NCBI GenBank assembly: GCA_946629665.1
Contig: CAMOYC010000003.1
Coordinates: 1 to 38,199 of the forward strand
Reading direction: 5' to 3'
Source of the DNA: an uncultured Lachnospiraceae bacterium
GTDB taxonomy: Bacteria; Bacillota; Clostridia; Lachnospirales; Lachnospiraceae
Length of the DNA: 38,199 bases
Shown here piece after piece: positions 8,775-16,972 of this stretch. Made by a program: the position numbers and the translations under genes. The stretch's first letter is position 1. Every line of letters starts with the position of its first letter. Under the pieces are notes generated by a model, which was given only the letters and a program-made list of their open reading frames with translations, searched no databases and was not told the DNA's origin.

Positions 8775-9257
8775 ATGGCAAAGGAAAAAAGTCAGATTTC
8801 TCAAAAAGGTTATAACAAGGTTCTCGAAGAACTGAGGGAAGCGAAGACCACAAGACGAGAGGAGATCGCCCAGAAGATCAAGGAAGCCAGAGAGCAGGGC
8901 GATTTATCTGAGAACTCAGAGTATGAGGCAGCCATGGAAGAGCAAGGCCATCTTGAGGCCCGCATCAAAGAGCTGGAAGATATCCTTGAAAATGCAGTGG
9001 TAGTGGACATTGCCTCCTATGATGCAGATACCATCGGAATCGGCAGCACCGTTGTTTTTGCTGACCTTACCAATGGCAGGGAGAATAAGTATACGATCGT
9101 CGGTGCGAACGAGGCGAACATCCTGCTCGGGCTGATATCCAATGAATCTCCGGTGGGAAGAGCCCTGATCGGCGCTAAGGTCGGAGACCATGTTTCGGCG
9201 GAGACACCGGCCGGGATCGTTGAGATTGAAGTGAAGGAAGTAACACGGGAAGAGTAA
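8775..9257 (+). CDS. greA: Transcription elongation factor GreA
   Basis: A 160-residue protein that binds the RNA polymerase secondary channel and stimulates cleavage of backtracked RNA. ATG 8775 (MAKEKSQISQKGY) is preferred to 8766 because GAAAGGTGG lies 9 bp before it but abuts the earlier ATG. The N-terminal coiled coil (residues about 10-75) carries the acidic tip region QGDLSENSEYEAAMEEQ, which holds the catalytic carboxylates. The C-terminal FKBP-like domain follows, with VVFADLTNGRENKYTIVG and ISNESPVGRALIGAKVGD. It is monocistronic: own promoter, strong terminator after. Confidence 0.96.
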   Translation: MAKEKSQISQKGYNKVLEELREAKTTRREEIAQKIKEAREQGDLSENSEYEAAMEEQGHLEARIKELEDILENAVVVDIASYDADTIGIGSTVVFADLTNGRENKYTIVGANEANILLGLISNESPVGRALIGAKVGDHVSAETPAGIVEIEVKEVTREE

Positions 9258-9294
9258 GCATCCCGCATACTTGTTTGAACGGAACATGAACGAG

Positions 9295-9337
9295 GAGTGT
9301 ATGAGGACAGGGAAACCGCTCATATACTCTTTTTTTT
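9295..9337 (+). terminator. Rho-independent terminator of greA
   Basis: An 11-bp stem, GAGTGTATGAG with CTCATATACTC (one G-U pair), and a 13-base loop, followed directly by eight T residues. Confidence 0.9.
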
Positions 9338-9353
9338 GCCCCGATTCCAATTT

Positions 9354-9398
9354 CCTTGGAATACCTTGGTGTACTTCAGAGAAAAATCATGTTATACT
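9354..9398 (+). promoter_or_regulatory. Extended -10 promoter with CCTTGG repeats, ahead of two membrane-protein genes
   Basis: TATACT (9393-9398) is preceded by TG in the extended -10 position (TGTTATACT). No good -35 lies at 17 bp. Upstream, CCTTGG occurs at 9354-9359 and again at 9364-9369, 10 bp apart (one helical turn), with a CCAAG at 9404-9408 beyond the -10. The repeats could be an operator; this is a guess. Confidence 0.45.
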
Positions 9399-9421
9399 AA
9401 ATACCAAGTGAGGTAAAAAGT

Positions 9422-9820
9422 ATGATTGATGCAAAGAAAGTACGGTTGATGACGAAAATTGCCGTCTACGAAGAGGGCATTGGCCGTGAAGATCTGGCGA
9501 TCAATAAAAACACCAGGCGCACTTACATGACTGTACAGATGGCCAAGAGTTTTCTTTGCCTGAGCCTGGCGGCTTTTCTGCTGATCCTTTTGTACAGCTT
9601 CCGCTACTTTTCCAGCGGATCGGGGACAGGGGTAACAGCAGATCCGCGTCAGATCCTGATCCGGGCACTTGCCTTTTATCTGGCCGTGTTGGCGGTAGGT
9701 ATGATCATGTGCTGGAGGTATTATCGCAAACGCTACAATGACATGCTGTCCAGAATGAAACAGTATGACAGAAACTTAAGCCGCCTTAGCAGGCATATTG
9801 CCGAAACCGGCAAGGACTGA
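9422..9820 (+). CDS. Unassigned small membrane protein
   Basis: A 132-residue protein I do not recognise. Residues 1-38 are basic and cytoplasmic-looking (MIDAKKVRLMTKIAVYEEG, then KNTRRTYMT). Two hydrophobic segments follow: about 42-62 (FLCLSLAAFLLILLYSF) and about 78-98 (ALAFYLAVLAVGMIMCW). They are separated by a short Gly/Ser-rich loop, and a basic tail of about 33 residues follows. With two helices both ends should be cytoplasmic. It has its own promoter-like element and lies 54 bp before a larger membrane protein, with cdaA and cdaR beyond, so it may belong to a cell-envelope or c-di-AMP operon. Confidence 0.7.
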   Translation: MIDAKKVRLMTKIAVYEEGIGREDLAINKNTRRTYMTVQMAKSFLCLSLAAFLLILLYSFRYFSSGSGTGVTADPRQILIRALAFYLAVLAVGMIMCWRYYRKRYNDMLSRMKQYDRNLSRLSRHIAETGKD

Positions 9821-9874
9821 TCTTCGGTGGAGACCGGTCTTAATTCTTAAAAAACTTTGCTTGAGGGTAGTTCT

Positions 9875-11050
9875 ATGAATAACAGAATGGTAAGGCTCTA
9901 CGGTTTAAAAGAGTCTTTAACATATTATTATAAGAAACATGCAGACATTATCCGTCCGATCCTGAAAGGAATCATTTCTCTGCTGTCGCTGCTTATCCTG
10001 CGGCAACTGTTCTTGTATAACGATTCCAGGATCTTCCTCTGGATGATCGTCGTCGTGTCCCTGATCCAGGCTTTCGTTCCGCTGGCTTTCCTGTATTACA
10101 CCGGAACAGTGCTGATCGCTGTCCAGCTGTGGAGTGTTTCCATGGATATTACCGTCGGCTTTCTTGCCCTGATCCTGGCAGGATGGCTGCTCTTTGTGCG
10201 GCTGGACGGAAAGTATGCCTGTGTTGCGATCATTACGCCGGTCCTGTTCTGGCTCAGGATGGAATACCTGATCCCGGTGATCCTTGGCATCACGATCGGC
10301 TACGGTGTGATCCTGCCGGTTGGTCTTGGAACCCTGATCTACTATATGGGACTTTACACAGCGGATGCCAGTTCCCTTCTGATGACGACATCCGGCTCCG
10401 GTCTGGGCTCCGGCCTCCAGAGGATTGTAGGTCTCATGGTGATGGATAAGAAACTGCTGGTCATCCTGATCAGTTTCAGTCTGGTCATCTTTATTGCGGA
10501 CCGGCTCAACCGGATGTTCCATGAGAGCGCCTGGTTATTTTCCATTGTGATCGGCCATATCGCATTGGCTCTGCTGCTCCTGTCAGGCAAGTACATTTTC
10601 GAACTGGATTATTCGATCTGGCGCGTTTTCCTTGGGGCAGTTCTGGGAATCGCGATCTGCGTCGTTCTGTGGTTCTTCCGGGGAATCGGAGATGTTTCAA
10701 GAATGGAGAGGGCAACCTTCGAGGATGATGAATACATTTATTATGTGAAGGCGGTGCCCAAGATCAAAGTACCTGCTAAGAATGTTACAGTCACCAGGAT
10801 CGAAGCGGATGAAGATGAGATGATGGATGACCTGGAATTTGAGCAGGGAGAGGATGAGGCTGCCGAGGAAGGAGCTGCTGAGTCTGATGAAGACGGCCTG
10901 GATGAGCAGGTGCCGGAGGAGGAAACAGAAGAAGCAGCTAAAGAAGCAGAAGAAAAAGAAATAAAAGCAGAAAAAGAAGAAGCCCGGACTGAAGAGCGGG
11001 AAACTGCCGGGACCGACAGTCCGGAAGACAATGTATCAGATAAGGCCTGA
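9875..11050 (+). CDS. Unassigned polytopic membrane protein with an acidic cytoplasmic tail
   Basis: A 391-residue protein. The start is set at ATG 9875, 7 bp after GAGGG, rather than TTG 9857. Residues 1-280 contain roughly nine or ten hydrophobic segments with short loops, and an SGSGLGSGLQ loop in the middle. The last ~105 residues are soluble and end in a very acidic, Glu/Lys-rich low-complexity tail (GEDEAAEEG, EETEEAAKEAEEKE). I recognise no family domain, transporter signature or catalytic motif. It is 64 bp upstream of cdaA, with no terminator seen between, so it is a candidate partner or regulator of c-di-AMP synthesis. That rests on position only. Confidence 0.75.
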   Translation: MNNRMVRLYGLKESLTYYYKKHADIIRPILKGIISLLSLLILRQLFLYNDSRIFLWMIVVVSLIQAFVPLAFLYYTGTVLIAVQLWSVSMDITVGFLALILAGWLLFVRLDGKYACVAIITPVLFWLRMEYLIPVILGITIGYGVILPVGLGTLIYYMGLYTADASSLLMTTSGSGLGSGLQRIVGLMVMDKKLLVILISFSLVIFIADRLNRMFHESAWLFSIVIGHIALALLLLSGKYIFELDYSIWRVFLGAVLGIAICVVLWFFRGIGDVSRMERATFEDDEYIYYVKAVPKIKVPAKNVTVTRIEADEDEMMDDLEFEQGEDEAAEEGAAESDEDGLDEQVPEEETEEAAKEAEEKEIKAEKEEARTEERETAGTDSPEDNVSDKA

Positions 11051-11114
11051 ACACCACAATAAAGATGCAGAGGAAAGCATCACCAATCTTGAAAAAGGGG
11101 TCTGAAAACAGATT

Positions 11115-12020
11115 ATGAGATTCATGGATACAGAACAGATAGAAAAAGTCATAAGCGATATGATAGCAGGGTTCTCATTGCCTCAGATCGAGCTGAATGA
11201 TGTTCTTGATATCATCATTATCAGTATCATCATCTATCAGGTGATCAAGTGGGTCCAGCTGACGAGAGCGTGGACATTGTTTAAGGGTATCGTCGTTCTC
11301 CTGGTCTGTGCCCTGTTCGCATCCTTGCTGCAATTGCACACGATTTCCTGGCTGCTGTCCAACTCCCTGGGAGTAGGAATCACAGCCCTGATGATCATCT
11401 TCCAGCCTGAACTGCGAAGAGCGCTTGAGCAGATCGGACGGCAGAGGCTGTTCAGCAATCTTTTCAATACGGATCCTCTGAGAGATGAGAATATGATCAC
11501 GCAGGAAACGATCGCGGACCTGGCCCTCGCATGTTCAAAAATGTCACGGGTCAAGACCGGAGCATTGATCGTGATCGAGCAGTCGGTCGGTCTCGGGGAG
11601 TACGAGAGGAATGGAATTCCTATTGATGCGGTAGTGAGCAGTGCTCTGCTGATCAATATATTTGAACATAACACACCACTACATGATGGTGCGGTGATCA
11701 TCAGAGGGAATCGTGTTTCCTCCGCGACCTGCTACCTGCCCCTGACAGAAAGAACCGATATCGGAAAAGAGCTTGGCACCAGACATCGGGCAGCGATCGG
11801 TGTCAGTGAGGTGTCCGATGCGGTTACCCTGGTCGTATCGGAAGAGACCGGAGCGATCACCCTTGTGAAGGATGGCACTCTCTATCTGGATCTGAATCGT
11901 TCGACCCTGACGGAAATGCTGAATAAGATGCTCGTTACCATTCCGGAAAAGGAAGACACAAAGGGCGTCTTTAAAATGTGGAAGGGATTGCTGCGCAATG
12001 AAAAAAATAACGGAGAATAA
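11115..12020 (+). CDS. cdaA: Diadenylate cyclase CdaA
   Basis: A 301-residue membrane enzyme making cyclic di-AMP from two ATP. Three hydrophobic segments lie in residues about 20-95. The DAC domain follows, with the two signature motifs DGA (191-193, in LHDGAVII) and RHR (223-225, in GTRHRAAIG), both intact. C-di-AMP controls potassium and osmolyte transport and cell-wall homeostasis. AAAGGGG is the only ribosome-site-like sequence, about 14 bp before ATG 11115, which is rather far. The end overlaps cdaR by 23 bp, the standard cdaA-cdaR arrangement; glmM, often third in Bacilli, is absent and replaced by an RNA methyltransferase. Confidence 0.96.
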   Translation: MRFMDTEQIEKVISDMIAGFSLPQIELNDVLDIIIISIIIYQVIKWVQLTRAWTLFKGIVVLLVCALFASLLQLHTISWLLSNSLGVGITALMIIFQPELRRALEQIGRQRLFSNLFNTDPLRDENMITQETIADLALACSKMSRVKTGALIVIEQSVGLGEYERNGIPIDAVVSSALLINIFEHNTPLHDGAVIIRGNRVSSATCYLPLTERTDIGKELGTRHRAAIGVSEVSDAVTLVVSEETGAITLVKDGTLYLDLNRSTLTEMLNKMLVTIPEKEDTKGVFKMWKGLLRNEKNNGE

Positions 12021-13245
12021 CCTTTATACAAGACTGACCAATAATCTGCCCATGAAATTGCTCTCCGTTGTCCTGGCTTTTTTTGTCTGGCTTCTGGTTA
12101 CCAACATTAATGATCCGGAGACGACAAGGAGATTCTATGATATTCCGGTTCATATTGTGAATGAAGATGCACTTACGGACCGGAATTACGGCTATGAGAT
12201 CCTGGAAGGGAAAACGGTGGATATTACAGTCACCGGGAAAAAGTCTGTTATGCGGAAGGTTTCTGCTGGCAGCTTTACAGCCACAGCAGACTTATCAAAA
12301 CTATCTGATGTCTATGCAGTCCCCATCAAAGTGACTGCCGGACCCCTGACAGAATCCCTTGATATCAGGCTGATGGATGTCGATACTTTAAAGGTCAAGA
12401 TTGATAAGAAGATCTCAGTGAGTGTCCCGGTTACCACGGAAGTGACCGGAGAGCCGGCGGCCGGCTACGCGGTCGGCAAGAAGTCTTCGACTCCCAACCT
12501 CATAGAGATCACCGGACCGCAAAGCCTTGTAGATACTGCTAAGGAAGTGAGAGTCAGCCTCTCTGTTGCAGGGGCAACCTCCGATGTGACGGACATCGTG
12601 AAACCCGCCGTCTACAATATCAGCGGGGACCGGATCGATGAAGATCAGATCGAGATGGATACAAGCAGTATCAAGGTGGAAGCGAATATCTGGAAGACAA
12701 AAGAAGTGGATGTGGAACTGAATTATACCGGATCTCCTGCGGAAGGATATGAGCTTGTCTCCTTCAACTATGAGCCCCAGAAGCTTACGATCACGGCACC
12801 GGACGACGAGCTGGACGAGATCGACAAGATCACTCTGGAGTCCGTTTCCATCGATGGCCTGACCAAGAATTATGAAGAAGATATCGACCTGACCCAGATC
12901 ACACTCCCGGGGGATGTCACTCTCACGGATGAGACAACGGACATCAAGGTGAAGGCTGTTATTGAAAAACTGGATAACTATAAGGTGAACTTTAAGAAGA
13001 AGGATATCAGAGTGGAAGGCGGTGACGGCTATACCGTGACCTACGATGAGGATAACGAGTATTCGATCACGGTCTACGGAACCAAAACCACCGTGTCAAA
13101 ATTAAAAGGGAAAGACTTTGATCCCTGGATCAATGTGGAAGGCCTTGAGGCCGGAAGCCATGATATGACAGTACATGTCAAGGAAGTGGAAGGTGTTTCC
13201 ATACAGAAGACCCCCACGATCGGTATTACCCTGAAAGCAAGATAA
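11998..13245 (+). CDS. cdaR: CdaR-type YbbR-domain protein, regulator of CdaA
   Basis: A 415-residue protein with an N-terminal membrane anchor (residues about 18-38, MKLLSVVLAFFVWLLVTN) and an extracytoplasmic region of about four YbbR repeats. Repeat boundaries are suggested by recurring segments such as VDITVTGKKSVM, LIEITGPQSLVD, KLTITAPDDELD and SITVYGTKTTVS. CdaR binds and modulates CdaA at the membrane. The ATG lies inside the cdaA coding sequence, so translation is coupled. Length and domain number match family members in Firmicutes. Confidence 0.9.
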   Translation: MKKITENNLYTRLTNNLPMKLLSVVLAFFVWLLVTNINDPETTRRFYDIPVHIVNEDALTDRNYGYEILEGKTVDITVTGKKSVMRKVSAGSFTATADLSKLSDVYAVPIKVTAGPLTESLDIRLMDVDTLKVKIDKKISVSVPVTTEVTGEPAAGYAVGKKSSTPNLIEITGPQSLVDTAKEVRVSLSVAGATSDVTDIVKPAVYNISGDRIDEDQIEMDTSSIKVEANIWKTKEVDVELNYTGSPAEGYELVSFNYEPQKLTITAPDDELDEIDKITLESVSIDGLTKNYEEDIDLTQITLPGDVTLTDETTDIKVKAVIEKLDNYKVNFKKKDIRVEGGDGYTVTYDEDNEYSITVYGTKTTVSKLKGKDFDPWINVEGLEAGSHDMTVHVKEVEGVSIQKTPTIGITLKAR

Positions 13246-13259
13246 GAAAGTGAGATCAG

Positions 13260-14033
13260 ATGATAACAAGTACTTCAAATGCCAGGATTAAAAACCTCGT
13301 GCATCTGAAGAAGAATGCGAGGGCCCGAAAACAGGAAGGTGCTTTCCTGGTCGAGGGCCCTCGTATGTTCTTTGAGGTGCCGAAGGACAGGATACTCGAA
13401 GCTTATGTGACTAAGAGCTTTGAAGAGAAATATAAGACAGAGCTGGCCGGATGCTCCTATGAGCTGGTCACTGAGGAGGTCTGCCGCCGTATCTGTGATA
13501 CCAGGACTCCCCAGGGGGCGGCAGCGCTGGTCCGCCGGGACGAGACCCGGGTGGAGGACCTTCTTGATAAAAGCCCGAAGCCCTTCCTGATCCTGTTGGA
13601 GAACCTGCAGGATCCGGGCAATCTCGGGACGATCATCCGGACTGCCGAGGCAGCCGGAGCAGACGGGATCATCATGAACGAAGGGACTGTTGACCCCTAT
13701 AATCCCAAGGTGATCCGGTCCACCATGGGGGCCATTTTCCGCGTCCCGATCATCAGCGTGCCTGACTTCCCGGGCCTGGTGAGAGAACTGGGGATGCGGG
13801 GCGTCCATGTCTATGCTGCCCACCTCCAGGGGAAGATCTTTTATGAATATGACTATCGGGAGGCCAGCGCCTTTCTGATCGGAAATGAAGGAAACGGTCT
13901 CTCGGATGAGATCAGCGGGCTGGCGGAGAGGAAGATCCGTATCCCCATGGAGGGCTCGGTGGAGTCCCTGAACGCCTCCGTAGCGGCGACGATCATCATG
14001 TACGAAACCGTCCGTCAGAGGTCATGGACATAA
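13260..14033 (+). CDS. SpoU/TrmH family RNA 2'-O-methyltransferase
   Basis: A 257-residue SPOUT enzyme. Residues 1-95 form the SpoU substrate-binding domain (MITSTSNARIKNLVHLKKNA, typical of the TsnR/RlmB-like group). The knotted AdoMet-binding domain follows, with NLQDPGNLGTIIRTAEAAGA (motif 1), STMGAIFRVP, LIGNEGNGLSDE (motif 2) and IPMEGSVESLNASVAA (motif 3). All three motifs are intact. It probably methylates a ribose 2'-OH in rRNA; the exact site cannot be assigned. It follows cdaR by 14 bp and is likely the last gene of the cda operon. Confidence 0.92.
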   Translation: MITSTSNARIKNLVHLKKNARARKQEGAFLVEGPRMFFEVPKDRILEAYVTKSFEEKYKTELAGCSYELVTEEVCRRICDTRTPQGAAALVRRDETRVEDLLDKSPKPFLILLENLQDPGNLGTIIRTAEAAGADGIIMNEGTVDPYNPKVIRSTMGAIFRVPIISVPDFPGLVRELGMRGVHVYAAHLQGKIFYEYDYREASAFLIGNEGNGLSDEISGLAERKIRIPMEGSVESLNASVAATIIMYETVRQRSWT

Positions 14034-14160
14034 GTTACAATGAAAAAAATTGGTTTTGGTAAATTTCATCAAAAATATCACAAAACTGAAAGAAATTAAT
14101 CCGACTTATCATGCAATTAGTCTATAGAAATGTGCAAAATCCTTAATCTGTCTAAATACA

Positions 14161-14183
14161 TGTTATAAATTTTGTGCTAAGAT
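14161..14183 (+). promoter_or_regulatory. Possible extended -10 elements for glpK
   Basis: The 208-bp gap before glpK is AT-rich. Two TG-extended -10 candidates lie close together: TGTTATAAA (14161-14169) and TGCTAAGAT (14175-14183). Neither has a good -35 at 17 bp. The leader would be about 50-70 nt and ends in AGGAGGG before the ATG. I did not find a convincing cre site. Confidence 0.4.
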
Positions 14184-14241
14184 ATATATATCAATGGGCT
14201 GTATGCCTATAACAAGAACTTATTATTAGGAGGGTTTTATT

Positions 14242-15738
14242 ATGGCTAAGTACATGATGGCGTTAGACGCTGGTACAACTAGTAACCGTTGTATCCTTTT
14301 CAACGAGAAGGGTGAGATTTGCAGCGTAGCACAGGAAGAGTTCACACAGTACTATCCTCAGCCGGGTTGGGTTGAGCATGATGCTAATGAAATCTGGAAC
14401 ACACAGTATTCTGTAGCTAAGAAGGCTATGGAGCAGTTAGGTGTTACAGCTGCTGATATCGCTGGTATCGGTATCACCAATCAGCGTGAGACAACAATTG
14501 TTTGGGATAAAGTTACAGGCGAGCCTGTATTCCATGCAATCGTATGGCAGTGCCGTCGTACATCCGAGTACTGTGATTCCTTAAAGGACAAAGGCTTAGT
14601 TGACTCCATCAGAGAGAAGACCGGTCTTGTTATCGATGCTTACTTCTCCGGCTCCAAGATCCGCTGGATCCTTGAGAACGTTCCTGGCGTTCGCGAGAGA
14701 GCAGAGAAGGGTGAGTTATTCTTTGGTAACGTTGATACATGGCTGATCTACAAGCTCTCCGGCGGAAAGCTCCATGTAACAGATTACTCCAACGCTTCCA
14801 GAACCATGCTCTTCAACATCAACACACTTCAGTGGGATGATGAGATCCTTGCAGAGCTGAACATTCCGAAGTCCATGCTTCCTACAGCTTGCCCGAGCAG
14901 CCAGATTTATGGTATGACAGACGAGGCTGTATTTGGCGGACGTATTCCGATCGCAGGCGCAGCTGGTGACCAGCAGGCAGCTCTGTTCGGACAGACATGT
15001 TTCACAGCAGGTGAGGCTAAGAACACATATGGTACCGGTACATTCATGCTTATGAACATTGGTACAGAGAAGAAGTTATCCGAGAACGGACTTGTTACAA
15101 CAATCGCTTGGGGCGTTGATGGCAAGGTTGAGTACGCATTCGAGGGTTCCGTATTCGTAGCTGGTGCTGCTATCCAGTGGCTCCGTGACGAGGTTAAGAT
15201 CGTTGACGCTGCTCCGGATTCCGAGTTCTTCTGTAACAAGGTTGCAGATACAAACGGATGTTATGTAGTTCCTGCTTTCACAGGACTTGGAGCTCCTCAC
15301 TGGGATCAGTACGCTCGTGGTGTTATCGTTGGTCTTACCCGTGGATGTAACAAGGCTCACATCATCCGTGCAACCGTTGAGTCCCTGGCATATCAGACAT
15401 ATGATATCCTTGAGGCTATGCAGGCTGACGCTGGTGTTAAACTTGCTGCACTTAAGGTTGACGGCGGAGCTTGTAAGAACGACTTCCTGATGCAGTTCCA
15501 GGCTGACATCATTGATGCTCCGGTTCTTCGTCCTCAGTGCGTTGAGACAACAGCTATGGGTGCTGCTTACTTAGCAGGTCTTGCAGTTGGATACTGGAAC
15601 AGCAAAGAAGACGTTATTGCTAACTGGGCTATCGACAAAGAGTTCACACCGGCTATGGATGCTGACAAGCGTGCAGCACTTCTGAAGGGCTGGAAGAAAG
15701 CTGTTAAACTTTCCTACGGATGGGCTAAGGAAGACTAA
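14242..15738 (+). CDS. glpK: Glycerol kinase
   Basis: A 498-residue FGGY-family kinase converting glycerol to glycerol 3-phosphate with ATP. The family hallmarks are near-identical to the E. coli enzyme from end to end: [41 protein letters not shown]-type [33 protein letters not shown] and [20 protein letters not shown] precedes the ATG at a good distance. Codon use differs from all neighbours: strong bias to GTT, GCT, CGT and ACA, the pattern of a very highly expressed gene. No glpF or glpD is adjacent; a promoter-like region and a terminator make it monocistronic. Confidence 0.97.
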   Translation: MAKYMMALDAGTTSNRCILFNEKGEICSVAQEEFTQYYPQPGWVEHDANEIWNTQYSVAKKAMEQLGVTAADIAGIGITNQRETTIVWDKVTGEPVFHAIVWQCRRTSEYCDSLKDKGLVDSIREKTGLVIDAYFSGSKIRWILENVPGVRERAEKGELFFGNVDTWLIYKLSGGKLHVTDYSNASRTMLFNINTLQWDDEILAELNIPKSMLPTACPSSQIYGMTDEAVFGGRIPIAGAAGDQQAALFGQTCFTAGEAKNTYGTGTFMLMNIGTEKKLSENGLVTTIAWGVDGKVEYAFEGSVFVAGAAIQWLRDEVKIVDAAPDSEFFCNKVADTNGCYVVPAFTGLGAPHWDQYARGVIVGLTRGCNKAHIIRATVESLAYQTYDILEAMQADAGVKLAALKVDGGACKNDFLMQFQADIIDAPVLRPQCVETTAMGAAYLAGLAVGYWNSKEDVIANWAIDKEFTPAMDADKRAALLKGWKKAVKLSYGWAKED

Positions 15739-15798
15739 TCACAGTCTGAAAAAGCATTACTTGGGGAGTTGCTTGAATTAGCAATATAATTTAGTTTC

Positions 15799-15843
15799 AA
15801 AGGGTCGTGTGTTTCTTAACTGAGAGGCATGCGGCCCTTTTTT
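15799..15843 (+). terminator. Rho-independent terminator of glpK
   Basis: A 13-bp stem starting AAAGGGTCG and ending GGCCCTTT (several G-U pairs), with a loop of about 16 bases and a T-run of six including the end of the stem. Confidence 0.85.
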
Positions 15844-15847
15844 CAGG

Positions 15848-15880
15848 AGGACCTTTGACAGCCGGGATGCCAAAGGTCCT
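15848..15880. promoter_or_regulatory. Perfect 10-bp inverted repeat in front of the LysR gene
   Basis: AGGACCTTTG (15848-15857) and CAAAGGTCCT (15871-15880) form perfect arms around a 13-base spacer. No T-run follows, so it is not an obvious terminator. TTGACA at 15855-15860 lies across the left arm; no good -10 follows at 17 bp. It ends 20 bp before the LysR ATG and could be an autoregulatory operator or leader hairpin. Confidence 0.5.
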
Positions 15881-15900
15881 GCTATGCGGGAGAAAAGAAA

Positions 15901-16809
15901 ATGACACTGGCACAGCTTAGATATGTGGTAGCGGTCTCGGAAGCAGGTTCCATGAATGAGGCCGCAAAAAGATTATACATAACCCAGCCCAGCCTCTCCG
16001 CTGCGATCAAAGAGCTGGAGGAGGAGATCGGCCTGCGCGTGTTCCGCCGAACGAATCGGGGGATCACGGTAACGCCGGAGGGACAGGAATTCATCGGATA
16101 TGCGATGCAGATGATCAGTCAGTTTGAACTGATGGAGTCCCGTTATATTGGAAATGAGATGCGCAAGGAGAAGTTTGCCGTATCGACCCAGCACTATACC
16201 TTTGCGGTGGAGGCCTTCGTGAAGATGGTAAAGTGCTTCGGGATGGAGAACTATGAGTTTGCCATCAAGGAGGGACGGACCTCCGATGTGCTGGAGGATG
16301 TCAGGGATTTTGTCAGCGAGATTGGTATTTTATATCTGGATTCCTTTAACGAAAAGTTTCTGAGGAAACTGTTCCGGGAATACAATATAGAATTTCATGA
16401 ATTATTCAAGTGCAGGATCTATGCGTATCTGTGGAAGGGCCATCCCTTAGCGAAGAAGGAGATGATCACCCTGACAGAGCTGTCCGATTACCCCTGCCTG
16501 TCCTTTGACCAGGGACGGAGCAACGCATTTTATTTTGCGGAAGAAGTGCTCAGTACCTATGATTATAAGCAGCTGATCAAGGTGAATGACCGGTCCACCA
16601 TGCTGAACCTGATGAAGGGGCTGAATGGCTATACCCTGTGTTCGGGGATCATCTGCGAGGAGCTGAACGGAGAGGAATACTGTGCGGTGCGGCTGGATTC
16701 AGAAGAGGAGATGACCATCGGCTATCTCGCCCGAAAGGGGGTCGGTCTCAGCCGGATGGGACAGATCTATGTGGAAGAGATCATGCAGTACCAGGATAAA
16801 GTGTACTGA
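15901..16809 (+). CDS. LysR family transcriptional regulator, probable regulator of metNIQ
   Basis: A 302-residue LysR protein. Residues 1-60 are the winged HTH (MTLAQLRYVVAVSEAGSMNE, then LYITQPSLSAAIKELEEEIG), and the effector-binding domain runs from about 90. It begins with ATG 13 bp after a weak GGGAGA site. It lies upstream of and in the same direction as metNIQ, with a MET-box-like palindrome between them at the classical LysR activation position. This suggests a MetR/MtaR/CmbR-type role in methionine or cysteine supply. The effector cannot be told from sequence. Confidence 0.9.
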   Translation: MTLAQLRYVVAVSEAGSMNEAAKRLYITQPSLSAAIKELEEEIGLRVFRRTNRGITVTPEGQEFIGYAMQMISQFELMESRYIGNEMRKEKFAVSTQHYTFAVEAFVKMVKCFGMENYEFAIKEGRTSDVLEDVRDFVSEIGILYLDSFNEKFLRKLFREYNIEFHELFKCRIYAYLWKGHPLAKKEMITLTELSDYPCLSFDQGRSNAFYFAEEVLSTYDYKQLIKVNDRSTMLNLMKGLNGYTLCSGIICEELNGEEYCAVRLDSEEEMTIGYLARKGVGLSRMGQIYVEEIMQYQDKVY

Positions 16810-16867
16810 TACCTCCCGGGTCATGCAGGATCCGGTTGCCGGTCTGGGATATAATGCTTCAGCCTGA

Positions 16868-16884
16868 TATAGATTTTGACTATA
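16868..16884. promoter_or_regulatory. MET-box-like LysR binding site
   Basis: The 17-bp element TATAG-N7-CTATA has the same length and outer arms as the streptococcal MET-box consensus I recall (TATAGTT-N3-AACTATA), bound by the LysR protein MtaR/MetR. Its centre (16876) is about 66 bp before the start site inferred from the -10 at 16930, the usual place of a LysR recognition site. Confidence 0.6.
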
Positions 16885-16912
16885 GCTGGCTGTATTTTTT
16901 TGCAATTAGCTT

Positions 16913-16935
16913 TTTCTGATCAGAAATGATATAGT
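16913..16935 (+). promoter_or_regulatory. metNIQ extended -10 promoter overlapped by a palindrome
   Basis: TATAGT (16930-16935) is preceded by TG (TGATATAGT), an extended -10; no good -35 is present, fitting an activator-dependent promoter. Immediately upstream, TTTCTGATCAGAAA (16913-16926) is a perfect 14-bp palindrome. The -10 also reads TATAGTT, a half MET-box. Confidence 0.5.
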
Positions 16936-16972
16936 TAGGAGCGGGAACCCAAATAGAAACGAGGTGGCAATT

